A DNA stretch of 64,000 nt from Pseudoleptotrichia goodfellowii (GCF_007990505.1 NZ_AP019822.1:1116001-1180000), one strand, 5' to 3'; positions 45,534 through 54,053 are shown, counted from the stretch's first letter. Notes: generated from the letters alone by a model not told the origin. Made by a program: numbers and translations.

Positions 45534-46292
45534 ATGAAAAGAAATGTATTTATTACAGGAGCTTCAAGCGGAATAGGGAAAGCAATCACTTATGCTTTCG
45601 GTAAAAACGGAGATAATCTTATACTGTGTGCAAGAAGGCTTGAAAAACTTGAGGAAATCAAAAAAGATATTGAAAGTAAATACGATGTGAAAGTTGATAT
45701 TTATAAACTTGATGTTACAGTTTATGAGGAAGTTGTTTCTGTTGTGAAAGAGGCTGTAAACAGAAACATACATATTGATGTGTTGATTAATAATGCCGGA
45801 CTTGCATTGGGATTGGATAAATTTCAGGATTACAGTATAAGTGATATGGAAATAATGCTGAATACCAATGTAAAAGGGCTTTTGTATGTGACAAGAGAAA
45901 TAATACCGAATATGATTTCGCAAAATTCAGGTCATATAATAAACATAGGCTCTACTGCAGGCATGTACTCTTATGCAAACGGAGCGGTTTACTGTGCTAC
46001 AAAAGTTGCAGTGAGATTTTTAAGTGACGGAATAAGAATAGATACAATAGATAAAAATATAAAAGTAACAACAATACAGCCGGGAATTGTGGAAACTGAT
46101 TTCAGCGAAGTCAGATTTTACGGGGATAAAGAAAAAGCCGGCAATGTGTATAAAGGTGTAGAGGCATTGAAACCTGAAGATATAGCGGATATAGTACTAT
46201 ATTCGGCAAATCAGCCTAAGCATGTTCAAATATCGGACATTACCATAATGGCGACAAAACAGGCTACAGGATTTAATGTTCATAGAGAGTAG
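45534..46292 (+). CDS. Short-chain dehydrogenase/reductase (YdfG-like)
   Basis: A 252-residue NADP-dependent classical SDR: 'FITGASSGIGKAI' (G9-G15 cofactor loop), 'NNAGLALGL', catalytic Ser in 'NIGSTAGMYSY' and Tyr/Lys in 'VYCATKVAV'. C-terminal 'PGIVETDFSEVRF' and 'MATKQATGFNVHR' match the YdfG/3-hydroxy acid dehydrogenase group, which oxidises 3-hydroxy acids such as serine or hydroxypropionate. It follows the helicase by 15 bp after CGGAGG, and is closed by a terminator. Confidence 0.9.
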   Translation: MKRNVFITGASSGIGKAITYAFGKNGDNLILCARRLEKLEEIKKDIESKYDVKVDIYKLDVTVYEEVVSVVKEAVNRNIHIDVLINNAGLALGLDKFQDYSISDMEIMLNTNVKGLLYVTREIIPNMISQNSGHIINIGSTAGMYSYANGAVYCATKVAVRFLSDGIRIDTIDKNIKVTTIQPGIVETDFSEVRFYGDKEKAGNVYKGVEALKPEDIADIVLYSANQPKHVQISDITIMATKQATGFNVHRE

Positions 46293-46294
46293 AA

Positions 46295-46342
46295 AAAATG
46301 AGCATAATGTTTTAATTATATATAAAAATTATAGCTCATTTT
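46295..46342 (+). terminator. Terminator after the SDR gene
   Basis: AAAATGAGC (46295-46303) and GCTCATTTT (46334-46342) pair perfectly over 9 bp, with an AT-rich 30-nt loop. Confidence 0.7.
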
Positions 46343-46365
46343 AAAAACATATATATTTGAAATTA

Positions 46366-46394
46366 TTGACTTTTGGAATATAATAACATATAAT
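46366..46394 (+). promoter_or_regulatory. Promoter of the metNIQ leader
   Basis: TTGACT (46366-46371), exactly 17 nt, and TATAAT (46389-46394). The start would be near 46401, 36 nt before the small leader ORF. Confidence 0.8.
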
Positions 46395-46436
46395 AACCTT
46401 ATAGAAAAATTAGTAAAAATTTTGGAGGAAATAAAA

Positions 46437-46472
46437 ATGAAAAGATTTAGAGAAGCGATGTGTATGTCATAG
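46437..46472 (+). CDS. Putative 11-residue Met/Cys leader peptide of metNIQ
   Basis: A tiny ORF, M-K-R-F-R-E-A-M-C-M-S then TAG, behind a strong TTTTGGAGG site with good spacing. Three of its eleven codons are Met and one is Cys; the Met-Cys-Met cluster lies just before the stop. It lies between the promoter at 46366 and a terminator at 46564, and the genes downstream import methionine. That is the design of an attenuation leader in which ribosome stalling at Met codons alters RNA folding. The codons AAA-AGA-TTT-AG form one arm of an 11-bp long-range stem. Mechanism is inference. Confidence 0.5.
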   Translation: MKRFREAMCMS

Positions 46473-46551
46473 GTATTAAGTTTGTGCTGAAGTAACGGGT
46501 ACAGGCTTATGTTGTATTGATAAGAATTGTACCTGTGATGCTAAATCTTTT
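46440..46551 (+). ncRNA. Structured metNIQ leader RNA
   Basis: AAAAGATTTAG (46440-46450) is perfectly complementary to CTAAATCTTTT (46541-46551). Inside, GGTACA (46498-46503) pairs with TGTACC (46528-46533), and CTTAT (46506) pairs with ATAAG (46520). The nested stems form one extended fold of about 112 nt. It matches no SAM, SAH or T-box consensus I know. Confidence 0.6.
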
Positions 46552-46563
46552 GTAAATAAATAG

Positions 46564-46598
46564 AAAAAGCTCTCAGGAAAAATGAGAGCTTTTTTTCT
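46564..46598 (+). terminator. Terminator of the metNIQ leader
   Basis: AAAAAGCTCTCA (46564) pairs with TGAGAGCTTTTT (46583), followed by T's; it lies 40 nt before metN, so it must be bypassed for expression. CTTTT at 46547-46551 could pair with the A-rich 5' arm. Confidence 0.9.
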
Positions 46599-46637
46599 GA
46601 AAAAATTTAAAAGTCAAAATTATATTAAGAGGTGATC

Positions 46638-47699
46638 ATGGAAAAATTTATTACACTGAATAATTTGGTGAAAATATATAAGACGAGTGAGGGAAAAGAA
46701 TTAAAAGCCGTAGATGGAGTAAATCTTGAGATTGAAAAAGGAGATGTTTACGGGATAATGGGACTTAGCGGTGCCGGGAAGTCGACATTGATAAGACTTA
46801 TAAACAGACTGGAAGAACCTACATCTGGAGAAATACTTGTAAATCATATTGTAAAAGATAAAAAAAGCATCGAGAAGAAAGACATAATGTATTTTCAACA
46901 GGATGAACTTAGAGAATACAGAAAAAAAACGGGAATGATATTTCAGCATTTTAATCTTTTAAATTCAAGAAATGTAGCCGGAAATATTGCGTTTCCTCTG
47001 GAAATATCAGGCTGGGGAAAAAACGAGATAAATGCAAGAGTAGATGAACTATTGGAAATCGTAGGATTGACTTCAAAAAAATATAATTACCCTGAACAGT
47101 TATCAGGAGGACAGAAACAAAGGGTAGCAATAGCAAGAGCTTTGGCAAATAATCCCGAAATACTCCTTTCGGATGAGGCAACGAGTGCTTTGGATCCAAG
47201 AACTACAAATTCTATATTGGATTTACTGAAAGATATAAATAAAAAATTCGGCATAACAATAATACTTATTACACATCAAATGGAAGTAATAAGAAAAATT
47301 TGTAATAAAGCGGCTATAATGTCTGACGGCAAAATTATAGAAGAGGGAAAAACAAGAGATATATTCTTAAATCCTAAAAGTTCTTTGGCAAAAGAGTTTG
47401 TAGCGAATATATCCCACAATGACGACTTTGAAGTAGAAGAAAAAAATAGCGGAAAAGAAAAAAACGAAGGAAGAATCAAGTTAAAGCTAAAATTTACTGA
47501 AGAACAGGTTGATAAACCTTATATTGCGGAAATAATAAAAAAATACGATGCAGAAATAAGTATATTAGGCGGCTCTATTGATAAGCTGAGTGATACGGTA
47601 GTAGGTCATCTGACGGTAGAAATTATTGCAGAAAAAGAAAAAATAGACGTTATATTAAAATGGCTTGAAATGAATAATGTAGAATTGGAGGTATTATAG
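46638..47699 (+). CDS. metN: Methionine ABC transporter ATP-binding protein
   Basis: MetN powers D/L-methionine import. The roughly 353-residue protein has Walker A 'GLSGAGKSTLIRL', signature 'QLSGGQKQRVAIARAL', Walker B 'ILLSDEATSALDP' and the C-terminal NIL domain (last 80 residues or so), which senses intracellular methionine and shuts the transporter. A GTG at 46632 is in frame, but AAGAGGTGATC, an almost perfect match to the 16S 3' end, favours the ATG at 46638. The leader with the Met-rich small ORF precedes it. metI overlaps its stop by 1 nt. Confidence 0.95.
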   Translation: MEKFITLNNLVKIYKTSEGKELKAVDGVNLEIEKGDVYGIMGLSGAGKSTLIRLINRLEEPTSGEILVNHIVKDKKSIEKKDIMYFQQDELREYRKKTGMIFQHFNLLNSRNVAGNIAFPLEISGWGKNEINARVDELLEIVGLTSKKYNYPEQLSGGQKQRVAIARALANNPEILLSDEATSALDPRTTNSILDLLKDINKKFGITIILITHQMEVIRKICNKAAIMSDGKIIEEGKTRDIFLNPKSSLAKEFVANISHNDDFEVEEKNSGKEKNEGRIKLKLKFTEEQVDKPYIAEIIKKYDAEISILGGSIDKLSDTVVGHLTVEIIAEKEKIDVILKWLEMNNVELEVL

Positions 47700-48379
47700 T
47701 GAGATTTGACTGGGTAAAATTTTTACAATTTAATAATATGCTGATACCTCTTTGGGAAACAATATATATGGTTGCAATAGCGACAGCCGTATCTCTTCTA
47801 ATAGGACTTCCGATAGGAGTGCTACTCGTTGTCAGTGATTCAAAAGGTGTCAAGCCGAATAAAACTTTGCATAAAATACTTGATATGATATTGGTAAACA
47901 TTACAAGATCCATACCTTTCGTAATATTAATGGTGCTCCTTATACCGTTATCCAGAATGATAGTACATAAATCTTACGGAAGTATTGCATTTATAGTTCC
48001 TTTATCTTTGGGAGCGGCTCCTTTTGTAGCGAGAATAATAGAAGGAGCATTAAAAGAAGTGGACGAAGGTCTGATTGAAGCATCAAAATCAATGGGAGCG
48101 ACGACTTGGGAAATAATCATTAAAGTTATGATACCCGAAGCAATGCCTGCATTAATTCACGGCTTGACATTGACAATAATAAGCTTAATCGGATATTCGG
48201 CAATAGCCGGTTCGATTGGAGGAGGAGGACTAGGAAACTCTGCTGTTGTAGATGGCTATACGAGATCAAATCCTGAAATAATGTGGCAGGCAACAATAGT
48301 TATAATTATACTGGTTCAAATAATCCAGTTTATAGGAGACTTTTTTGTGAAAATTATAAATAAAAAGAGAACAAAATAA
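47699..48379 (+). CDS. metI: Methionine ABC transporter permease
   Basis: MetI is the membrane channel of the MetNIQ importer. The 226-residue protein has about five helices and the coupling-loop motif 'EGLIEASKSMGATTWEIIIK' that contacts MetN. The GTG at 47699 overlaps the metN stop, and GGAGG lies 8 nt upstream. Two metQ copies follow. Confidence 0.95.
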   Translation: MRFDWVKFLQFNNMLIPLWETIYMVAIATAVSLLIGLPIGVLLVVSDSKGVKPNKTLHKILDMILVNITRSIPFVILMVLLIPLSRMIVHKSYGSIAFIVPLSLGAAPFVARIIEGALKEVDEGLIEASKSMGATTWEIIIKVMIPEAMPALIHGLTLTIISLIGYSAIAGSIGGGGLGNSAVVDGYTRSNPEIMWQATIVIIILVQIIQFIGDFFVKIINKKRTK

Positions 48380-48399
48380 ATGAAAGGAGTCACAAAAAT

Positions 48400-49200
48400 A
48401 TGAAAAAAATAATTTTATTTTTAACAGTTGCATTGATTTTTGCAGTATCTTGCGGAGAGAAAAAAGAAAGTAAAAAATAAAATGAAAAATTGACAGTGGC
48501 GGCAACACCGATTCCGGCAGGAGAATTGGTAACACTTGTAAAAGATGATTTGAAAAAAGAGGGGATAGATCTCGAAGTAGTTATTTTCAATGACTATGTA
48601 CAGCCGAATAAAGCTCTTCAGGATAAAAGCGTGGATGCGAATCTGTTTCAGCACACACCTTACATGAATAATTTCGGGAAAAAGAATAATTTTGAAATGG
48701 CGGCGGTAGGAAAAGTGTACTTGCCGACAATGGCACTTTACTCGGATAAGGTCAAATCATTGGAAGAACTGAAAGACGGTGCTACGATATTTATTCCCAA
48801 TGATCCTACAAATTTGACAAGAGCGTTGTTATTACTTGATAAAAAAGGATTGATAAAATTAAAAGATAACACAAAACTTGACTCAAAATTATCGGATATA
48901 GTTGAAAATACGAAAAATCTTAAATTTGTAGAATTATCGGCAGAGCAGATTGCACCGAGATACAAAGAGGCGGATGCTGCTTTCATTACAGGAAGTTATG
49001 CTTTGGACAGCGGGCTTAACCCTAAAGATAACGGAATACTGTCTGAAGATAAAGATTCTCCTTATGTAAATGTACTGGCTACATTAAAAGGGAGAGAAAA
49101 CGAAGAAAAGATACAGAAACTGTTAAAAGCATTACAGTCGGAAAAAGTGAAAAAATACATAGAAGAAAAATACAAAGATGTAATAATACCGGCATTTTAA
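48400..49200 (+). pseudogene. metQ: metQ copy 1, interrupted at codon 27
   Basis: Encodes a MetQ/NlpA lipoprotein, the methionine-binding component, but with an in-frame TAA. The ATG at 48400 (AAAGGAG upstream) opens a lipoprotein signal ending at the lipobox 'FAVSCG'. After 26 codons a TAA (48478-48480) stops translation in the Lys-rich linker. The same frame then runs intact from 48481 to 49200 ('LTVAATPIPAGELVTLVKDD' onward). A single base change (for example AAA, CAA or GAA to TAA) accounts for it. The rest could only be made by re-initiation (TTG at 48490) as a protein lacking its lipid anchor, or by readthrough. Copy 2 downstream is complete, so loss would be tolerated. Confidence 0.8.
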
Positions 49201-49254
49201 TCAGGATATAAATTATTATATTATATAAATCTAAAATTACAGGAGGAAATCGAA

Positions 49255-50085
49255 ATGAAAAAACTATTATTATTGGGAGTACTGACACTGTTATTTGTGT
49301 TATCGTGCGGTGGAAAGAAAGAAGAAACGAAAGATCAGAAAGGAAGTGCCGAAGAACCTAAAAAAACTGAAAAATTAGTGGTAGGAGCTACTCCGGTACC
49401 TCATCAGGAATTACTTGAATTGGTAAAGGATGATTTGAAAAATGAAGGGATTGATTTGGAAATAGTTCAGTTTAACGACTATGTTCAACCGAATAAAGGA
49501 TTGGCAGATAAAAGTCTGGATGCAAACTTCTTCCAGCATATTCCTTATATGGAAGAATTTGCAAAGAAAAATAATATGGAACTGGTATCAGTAGGAAAAA
49601 TACATTTGGAACCTATGGCTATTTACTCGAAAAAAATCAAAAATATAAATGATTTGAAAGAAGGAGACACTATTTTAATACCTAACGATCCTACAAACGG
49701 AGGAAGAGCTTTAATATTACTTGATAAAGCAGGAGTATTAAAATTGAAAGATAATACAAAATTGGATTCTACAGTAGCGGATATAGTTGAAAATAATAAA
49801 AAAATAAAAATAGAACAGTTGGCACCTGAACAACTGGCTCCAAGACTTTCAGAAGTTACAGCAGCTATTATAAACAGTAACTTTGCTTTAGATGCTAAAC
49901 TTTCCTTTAAAGACGATACTATATTTATAGAAGATAAAGACTCTCCTTACGTAAATATCGTGACTGTATTAAAAGGAAGAGAAAATGAAGAAAAAATACA
50001 AAAACTTGTAAAAGCATTACAAAGTGAAAAAGTTAAAAAATATTTGGAAGAAAAATATTCAGGAAGTGTAATTCCTTCATTCTAA
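49255..50085 (+). CDS. metQ: Methionine-binding lipoprotein MetQ (copy 2)
   Basis: The 276-residue substrate-binding lipoprotein of the MetNI importer. The signal ends in lipobox 'FVLSCGG', then a charged linker leads to the NlpA/MetQ domain: 'LVVGATPVPHQELLELVKDD', 'FNDYVQPNKGLADKSLDANF', 'FQHIPYMEEFAKKNN', and 'TILIPNDPTNGGRALILLDK'. It is a tandem duplicate of copy 1 (near-identical C-termini, 'TVLKGRENEEKIQKLVKALQ'), preserved in full. The start follows CAGGAGG. Confidence 0.95.
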   Translation: MKKLLLLGVLTLLFVLSCGGKKEETKDQKGSAEEPKKTEKLVVGATPVPHQELLELVKDDLKNEGIDLEIVQFNDYVQPNKGLADKSLDANFFQHIPYMEEFAKKNNMELVSVGKIHLEPMAIYSKKIKNINDLKEGDTILIPNDPTNGGRALILLDKAGVLKLKDNTKLDSTVADIVENNKKIKIEQLAPEQLAPRLSEVTAAIINSNFALDAKLSFKDDTIFIEDKDSPYVNIVTVLKGRENEEKIQKLVKALQSEKVKKYLEEKYSGSVIPSF

Positions 50086-50285
50086 ATTTGAAACTTAACA
50101 ATTAATATTTTTAATGTTTTAATAAAAATCAATCTAAAATTTTATATGTCAAAAGAAAATCTTTGTTATGAGAATTTTTATATCAATAAATAAAGATGTT
50201 TCTGTGCTTTAAAATTGAAAGATTGATTTTTTTGATTGGTCAAGAGAATTGTTGGAAAATAAAAGTTAAAAAACACATTTTATTG

Positions 50286-50314
50286 TTGAAAATATTAAAA
50301 ACATATGATAAAAT
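50286..50314 (+). promoter_or_regulatory. Promoter of the tandem L,D-transpeptidase-like genes
   Basis: TTGAAA (50286-50291), 17 nt, TAAAAT (50309-50314). The rest of the 50086-50394 gap is AT-rich with no other feature I can support. Confidence 0.6.
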
Positions 50315-50394
50315 ATTTACATAATATACAAACAAATGTGCAAACGAATAAATATATATTGAAAGGTTAAGATGATTAAGGAGAGAGAAACTAT

Positions 50395-51936
50395 ATGATG
50401 AGAAAAGTAATACTATTGGTTGGATTTGTTTTGTTCTGCAATTTAAACTTATTCTCAATGGAGAAACTTCAGGTTCCGGTAGAGTTTTCTGAAAATATTA
50501 CAGTATCGGGATTTGATTCGGATATTTTTGAATATGATTTTAATAAAGATGGAATAAAAGAGAAAGTTCTTGTAAATTCTAAAAAAGGCGAGTTCAGTGT
50601 TAAAGCTGTTATTTCTGTTTATATTATGGAAGACGGTAAGTACAGATTTGCTTATCAAATTCCTTTAAAAGAAGATATTAATATTTTTTCTGTAAAAAGA
50701 GCTGAAGATATGCTGAAAAAAGTTAAAGAACATTACGAAGATTATTCTAAAGACTTGGAAAAAGGTGAAGTCAGATATGTGAGATTACTTGATGACAATA
50801 CTAATGAGCAGATTGTTTTTGATATGAAATTTGACAAACATTCTCCTAAAGACTTGGATAATTTTATATTTGTTAAAAAAACAACTGTATTTAATCAAAG
50901 CCCTCAACATCATTCGGGAGTTGCATATACAGCTCATTATAAAGACAAACCGAGAATATTGCTGGAATTTTTGTCCGAAAAAGATAATAAACACACTGCG
51001 TGGTATTTTACAGAAATGCAGGAAGGTAAAGATAAGAGTAAAGTCAAAGGATATGTTTCCGGAGTATCGGGAACTATTCAAAGAAGGGGATTTTATTGGG
51101 ATGAAATGCATTCAAAAATAGAAAAAGTAAACTATTTTATAAATAATGCGATGAAAGATAAAAGTGATTTATACATAATTACCCAATACAGACCTCTTGC
51201 CAATGATATTTACAGCGAAAAAGACAAGTTCGGAAACAGAAGAAATCAAAGTATAACAGGATATATAAATCCTGATAAAAAAGGTGAGATAATAAATATA
51301 CCGGATCAGACTATTTTTAAAATAATCGGGAAAGAAAACGATATGTTGAAAATAGAAACTCCTTTATACGGCGGTCCTTACTATATAGCTGATAATCCTG
51401 AAATAATGAAAAAATGGAACTTGGAAACACAGGTAAATAAATTTATTGCTATTGACCCTAATAATCAGACTGAAGCCGTACTTCAAAGAATTAAAGATAC
51501 AAATAATTTCTCGATAATTTCCTATTCTTTTGTAACGACAGGAAAAGATGACGGTTATTCTTCGTATGAAACACCTCACGGAGCTTTTTTAATAGCATTT
51601 ACAAGACCTTATATGCTGTTTACGGGAAGACAGAGAGAAGGAGATACGAGAAAAAGTGCAGGAAAAGAAGGATTGGTTATAGCGGGAGAAGCTCAGTATG
51701 CGGTAAGATTCAGCGGAGGGGCTTATATGCACGGAATACCGGTTTCATACGGTGCTTCAGCATCTACAAAAGCTTACACTGCCTCAAAAATAGGAACGTA
51801 TAAGGAATCCCATAAATGTGTAAGACATTATGACGATCAGATAGAATTTATAGTAAATTGGATAAACGGAAGCAGTACAACAAAAGAAAGAGATAATACA
51901 ATACCTGATGAACCTGTGATAGCAGTTGTATTATAG
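50395..51936 (+). CDS. Secreted L,D-transpeptidase-like protein (copy 1)
   Basis: A 513-residue exported protein with a signal peptide (about 1-21). The C-terminal third looks like a YkuD L,D-transpeptidase: 'SFVTTGKDDGYSSYETPHGA', 'RFSGGAYMHGIPVSYG' and the catalytic 'ESHKCVRHYDDQIEFI' with C475. The usual motif is SHGC.R; here it is SHKC.R. These enzymes cross-link peptidoglycan or attach proteins to it. The N-terminal part has 'DFNKDGIKEKVLV', similar to calcium-type or EF-hand-like loops. The equivalent of the SH3-like segment of copy 2 is poorly conserved. ATGs at 50395 and 50398 both follow AGGAGAG. Confidence 0.78.
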   Translation: MMRKVILLVGFVLFCNLNLFSMEKLQVPVEFSENITVSGFDSDIFEYDFNKDGIKEKVLVNSKKGEFSVKAVISVYIMEDGKYRFAYQIPLKEDINIFSVKRAEDMLKKVKEHYEDYSKDLEKGEVRYVRLLDDNTNEQIVFDMKFDKHSPKDLDNFIFVKKTTVFNQSPQHHSGVAYTAHYKDKPRILLEFLSEKDNKHTAWYFTEMQEGKDKSKVKGYVSGVSGTIQRRGFYWDEMHSKIEKVNYFINNAMKDKSDLYIITQYRPLANDIYSEKDKFGNRRNQSITGYINPDKKGEIINIPDQTIFKIIGKENDMLKIETPLYGGPYYIADNPEIMKKWNLETQVNKFIAIDPNNQTEAVLQRIKDTNNFSIISYSFVTTGKDDGYSSYETPHGAFLIAFTRPYMLFTGRQREGDTRKSAGKEGLVIAGEAQYAVRFSGGAYMHGIPVSYGASASTKAYTASKIGTYKESHKCVRHYDDQIEFIVNWINGSSTTKERDNTIPDEPVIAVVL

Positions 51937-51963
51937 CAAATTATAATATTTACGAGGTGAATT

Positions 51964-53691
51964 ATGAAATTAAGAAAATTACAGCTTTTAGGGATGATCA
52001 TTTTGATGTCATCTTTAATGTATGCAGCTCCTTTAGGAACAGCTCCTGTGAATACGGGAACTTTAAAAAACTGGAAAACTGTAGAAATGACACCGGATCT
52101 TGATAAAGACGGAAAGAAAGACAAACTGGTAATTGAGTATTCGGAACAGAATGATAAAATTTATACAAAATTTACTCCTTATGTCAATGATGACAGTAAT
52201 AAAGCTGTAAAAGGGCAGACTGTTGAAAAAATATTTGAAAGAGGGAATTTTCAGAAAGATTTTAATAATTTTTCCAGAGAATTTGTAAAAAATTACCCGA
52301 AAAAAATAAAAACGACTTCAAAGCCTGTTAATACAACAGTTACAAATGTGCAACCCAATACTCAGAATAAACAGCCTGTTAAAAATGATAAGCCTCTAAT
52401 TCCTCCTACTCAAAATGTAGGAAAAGAAGTAGAGGATAAGGCGACAGTTCCTCAGGATTTGAAAGAAACAGGAAAAAATCCTAAGGAAGTAATTCCTGAC
52501 GAGCAGACAGATAAGGAGATACAAAAAGTCGACGGTAAACCTGTAGACAAAAAAGAAGAATTAATAAAAGGACCTTATCCTTATGTAACTTATTATTTAA
52601 AAGAAAGACCTAAAAATTTGACTTTTGATTATAAATATGCAAAAAATTCTCCGAGAGATATGGATGAATTTATTTTTATAAAAACTGCTACAAGTATAAG
52701 AAGAGAGCCTAATGCAAATGCAGCATCCATAAAAAAAGCAAGCTACGGGCATAAATATAAAGTAGTCGGAAAAGTTAAGACAAATGCCAAAGGCGGAACA
52801 GCAGAATGGTATGAAGTTTATTTTGACGGAAAATTGGGATATGTATTAAACTCTGTCGCTGTTAAAAGAGAATTTGACTGGCAGGACATGATGAAAAAAG
52901 TCGAAAAAACTAATAAATTTGTTAATGAAGCAGTTTCAAAAGGTCAAACAATATATGTTCTTGATGATTATGTGCCTTTAGGCGGCGGTAGCGGTTCGTC
53001 CAAAGATAAGTTCGGAAACAGGGAAAATCAAAGTGAAAGAGGATATTTAGGTGCAGACTTCAAAGAGTTTATAAATCTGCCTGACAGAACTATGATGACA
53101 ATTTTGGAAGAAACCGACAAATATTTGAAAGTAAAAGTCGATGCTTATGATAACGGTACTTATTATCTGAAAAAGTCTAAAAAATCACTTTTAAAAGATA
53201 GTAAAATAACAGGAGAAATCACAAGATTTATATACGTTGACAGACATAGTCAAAATGAAATGATTATAGAGAAAAATACCAATGCAAATACTTGGAATGT
53301 AGTAACTACATCGTTTGTTACAACAGGAAAAGATGCGGGAAATTCTTATGCAACTCCTTACGGAACATTTTTGATAGCTTATTCAAAACCTGTAATGCAG
53401 TATACAGGGTCAGATAATAAAACTGTTGTAGGAGATGCCAATAACGCTGTCAGATTCAGTGGCGGTGGATATATGCACAGTATACCTTCGTTATTTGAAC
53501 CTAAAGAAACAAGAAAATCAAGAAAAGCAGTTACTGCAAGAAAAATAGGAACTTTCCCTGAATCACATAAATGTATAAGACATTATGATGATCAGATTAA
53601 ATTTATATATGACTGGCTTGGAAATTCTTCGCCGGGAAATAAATTAGGACGCAGAGTTCCTTCAGTTCCTACGGTTATGCTTGTTAAGTAA
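51964..53691 (+). CDS. Secreted L,D-transpeptidase-like protein with SH3 segment (copy 2)
   Basis: A 575-residue paralog of the previous gene, 27 bp downstream. It has a signal peptide ending near 'SLMYAAP', 'DLDKDGKKDKLVI', a Pro/Gln/Lys-rich linker (about 115-190), a bacterial SH3-like domain ('SIRREPNANAASIKKASYGH' through 'GKLGYVLNS') and a YkuD-type C-terminus with 'RFSGGGYMHSIPSLF' and 'ESHKCIRHYDDQIKFI' (C537). SH3b domains bind peptidoglycan, which fits a wall-acting enzyme. Both copies share the SHKC variation. A terminator at 53733 ends the unit. Confidence 0.8.
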   Translation: MKLRKLQLLGMIILMSSLMYAAPLGTAPVNTGTLKNWKTVEMTPDLDKDGKKDKLVIEYSEQNDKIYTKFTPYVNDDSNKAVKGQTVEKIFERGNFQKDFNNFSREFVKNYPKKIKTTSKPVNTTVTNVQPNTQNKQPVKNDKPLIPPTQNVGKEVEDKATVPQDLKETGKNPKEVIPDEQTDKEIQKVDGKPVDKKEELIKGPYPYVTYYLKERPKNLTFDYKYAKNSPRDMDEFIFIKTATSIRREPNANAASIKKASYGHKYKVVGKVKTNAKGGTAEWYEVYFDGKLGYVLNSVAVKREFDWQDMMKKVEKTNKFVNEAVSKGQTIYVLDDYVPLGGGSGSSKDKFGNRENQSERGYLGADFKEFINLPDRTMMTILEETDKYLKVKVDAYDNGTYYLKKSKKSLLKDSKITGEITRFIYVDRHSQNEMIIEKNTNANTWNVVTTSFVTTGKDAGNSYATPYGTFLIAYSKPVMQYTGSDNKTVVGDANNAVRFSGGGYMHSIPSLFEPKETRKSRKAVTARKIGTFPESHKCIRHYDDQIKFIYDWLGNSSPGNKLGRRVPSVPTVMLVK

Positions 53692-53732
53692 TTAAAAATA
53701 GTGTATTATGTAAAAAGATAAAAAATATACTG

Positions 53733-53764
53733 AAAAATAGAGTTTTAAAAGACTCTATTTTTTT
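53733..53764 (+). terminator. Terminator after the transpeptidase pair
   Basis: AAAAATAGAGT and ACTCTATTTTT pair around TTTAAAAG, followed by T's. Confidence 0.9.
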
Positions 53765-53775
53765 GATAAAAGGGG

Positions 53776-53804
53776 TTGACTTTTATTTTTGAATGCGATA
53801 TTAT
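53776..53804 (+). promoter_or_regulatory. Promoter of the type I toxin-like mRNA
   Basis: TTGACT (53776-53781), 17 nt, TATTAT (53799-53804). The predicted start at about 53811 makes the mRNA begin with GUAGAGAGGAGG, which pairs with its own 3' part. Confidence 0.75.
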
Positions 53805-53833
53805 AAGTATGTAGAGAGGAGGTGAATTACTGC

Positions 53834-53920
53834 ATGAATTTAACAGAAGTAATCGCATTGCTCGCAAACATATGCACCATAGCTATTACAGTTGATTATT
53901 TTTTGAAGACACGAAAATAA
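53834..53920 (+). CDS. 28-residue hydrophobic peptide, putative type I toxin
   Basis: Too short for routine ORF calling. The peptide starts MNLTEVIALL, has one hydrophobic helix of about 20 residues and ends YFLKTRK, the build of Fst/Ldr/TxpA-like membrane toxins. A GGAGG (53818-53822) lies 11 nt upstream. The first 9 nt of the mRNA (53811-53819), which include the ribosome site's upstream part, are perfectly complementary to CCTCTCTAC at 53943-53951, a 5'-3' fold-back that would hide the site. ACTGCATGAA spanning the start codon (53829-53838) recurs at 54082-54091, within the region copied by an antisense RNA. Toxicity is inferred from architecture, not homology. Confidence 0.65.
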   Translation: MNLTEVIALLANICTIAITVDYFLKTRK

Positions 53921-53975
53921 TCGATACGGAGGGGCTTTTCCCCCTCTCTACTAATAAATAAAGGGAAGTGATATT

Positions 53976-54053
53976 ATGTTACAATATATAAATACAGTTT
54001 TATCAGTAATTAACCTGATTTTATTATTATATATTCTTTATAAAAAAAAGTAA
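53976..54053 (+). CDS. 25-residue hydrophobic peptide in the same locus
   Basis: A second tiny ORF, starting MLQYINTVLS and ending LYILYKKK, with one membrane-spanning helix and three terminal lysines. AAGGGAAGTG lies at a good distance upstream. It could be the true toxin, a second toxin, or a partner of the first peptide. No promoter of its own is evident, so it is probably read from the 53776 promoter. Its stop codon lies at the base of the antisense RNA's terminator hairpin (54054-54077). Confidence 0.55.
   Translation: MLQYINTVLSVINLILLLYILYKKK

Noticed and set aside
46401-46600. SAM riboswitch or T-box before metN
   Set aside because: None of the conserved SAM-I core elements or the T-box sequence AGGGTGGNACCGCG is present.
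50831-51121. 96-residue + strand ORF
   Set aside because: Lies in another frame of the first transpeptidase-like gene; no ribosome site.
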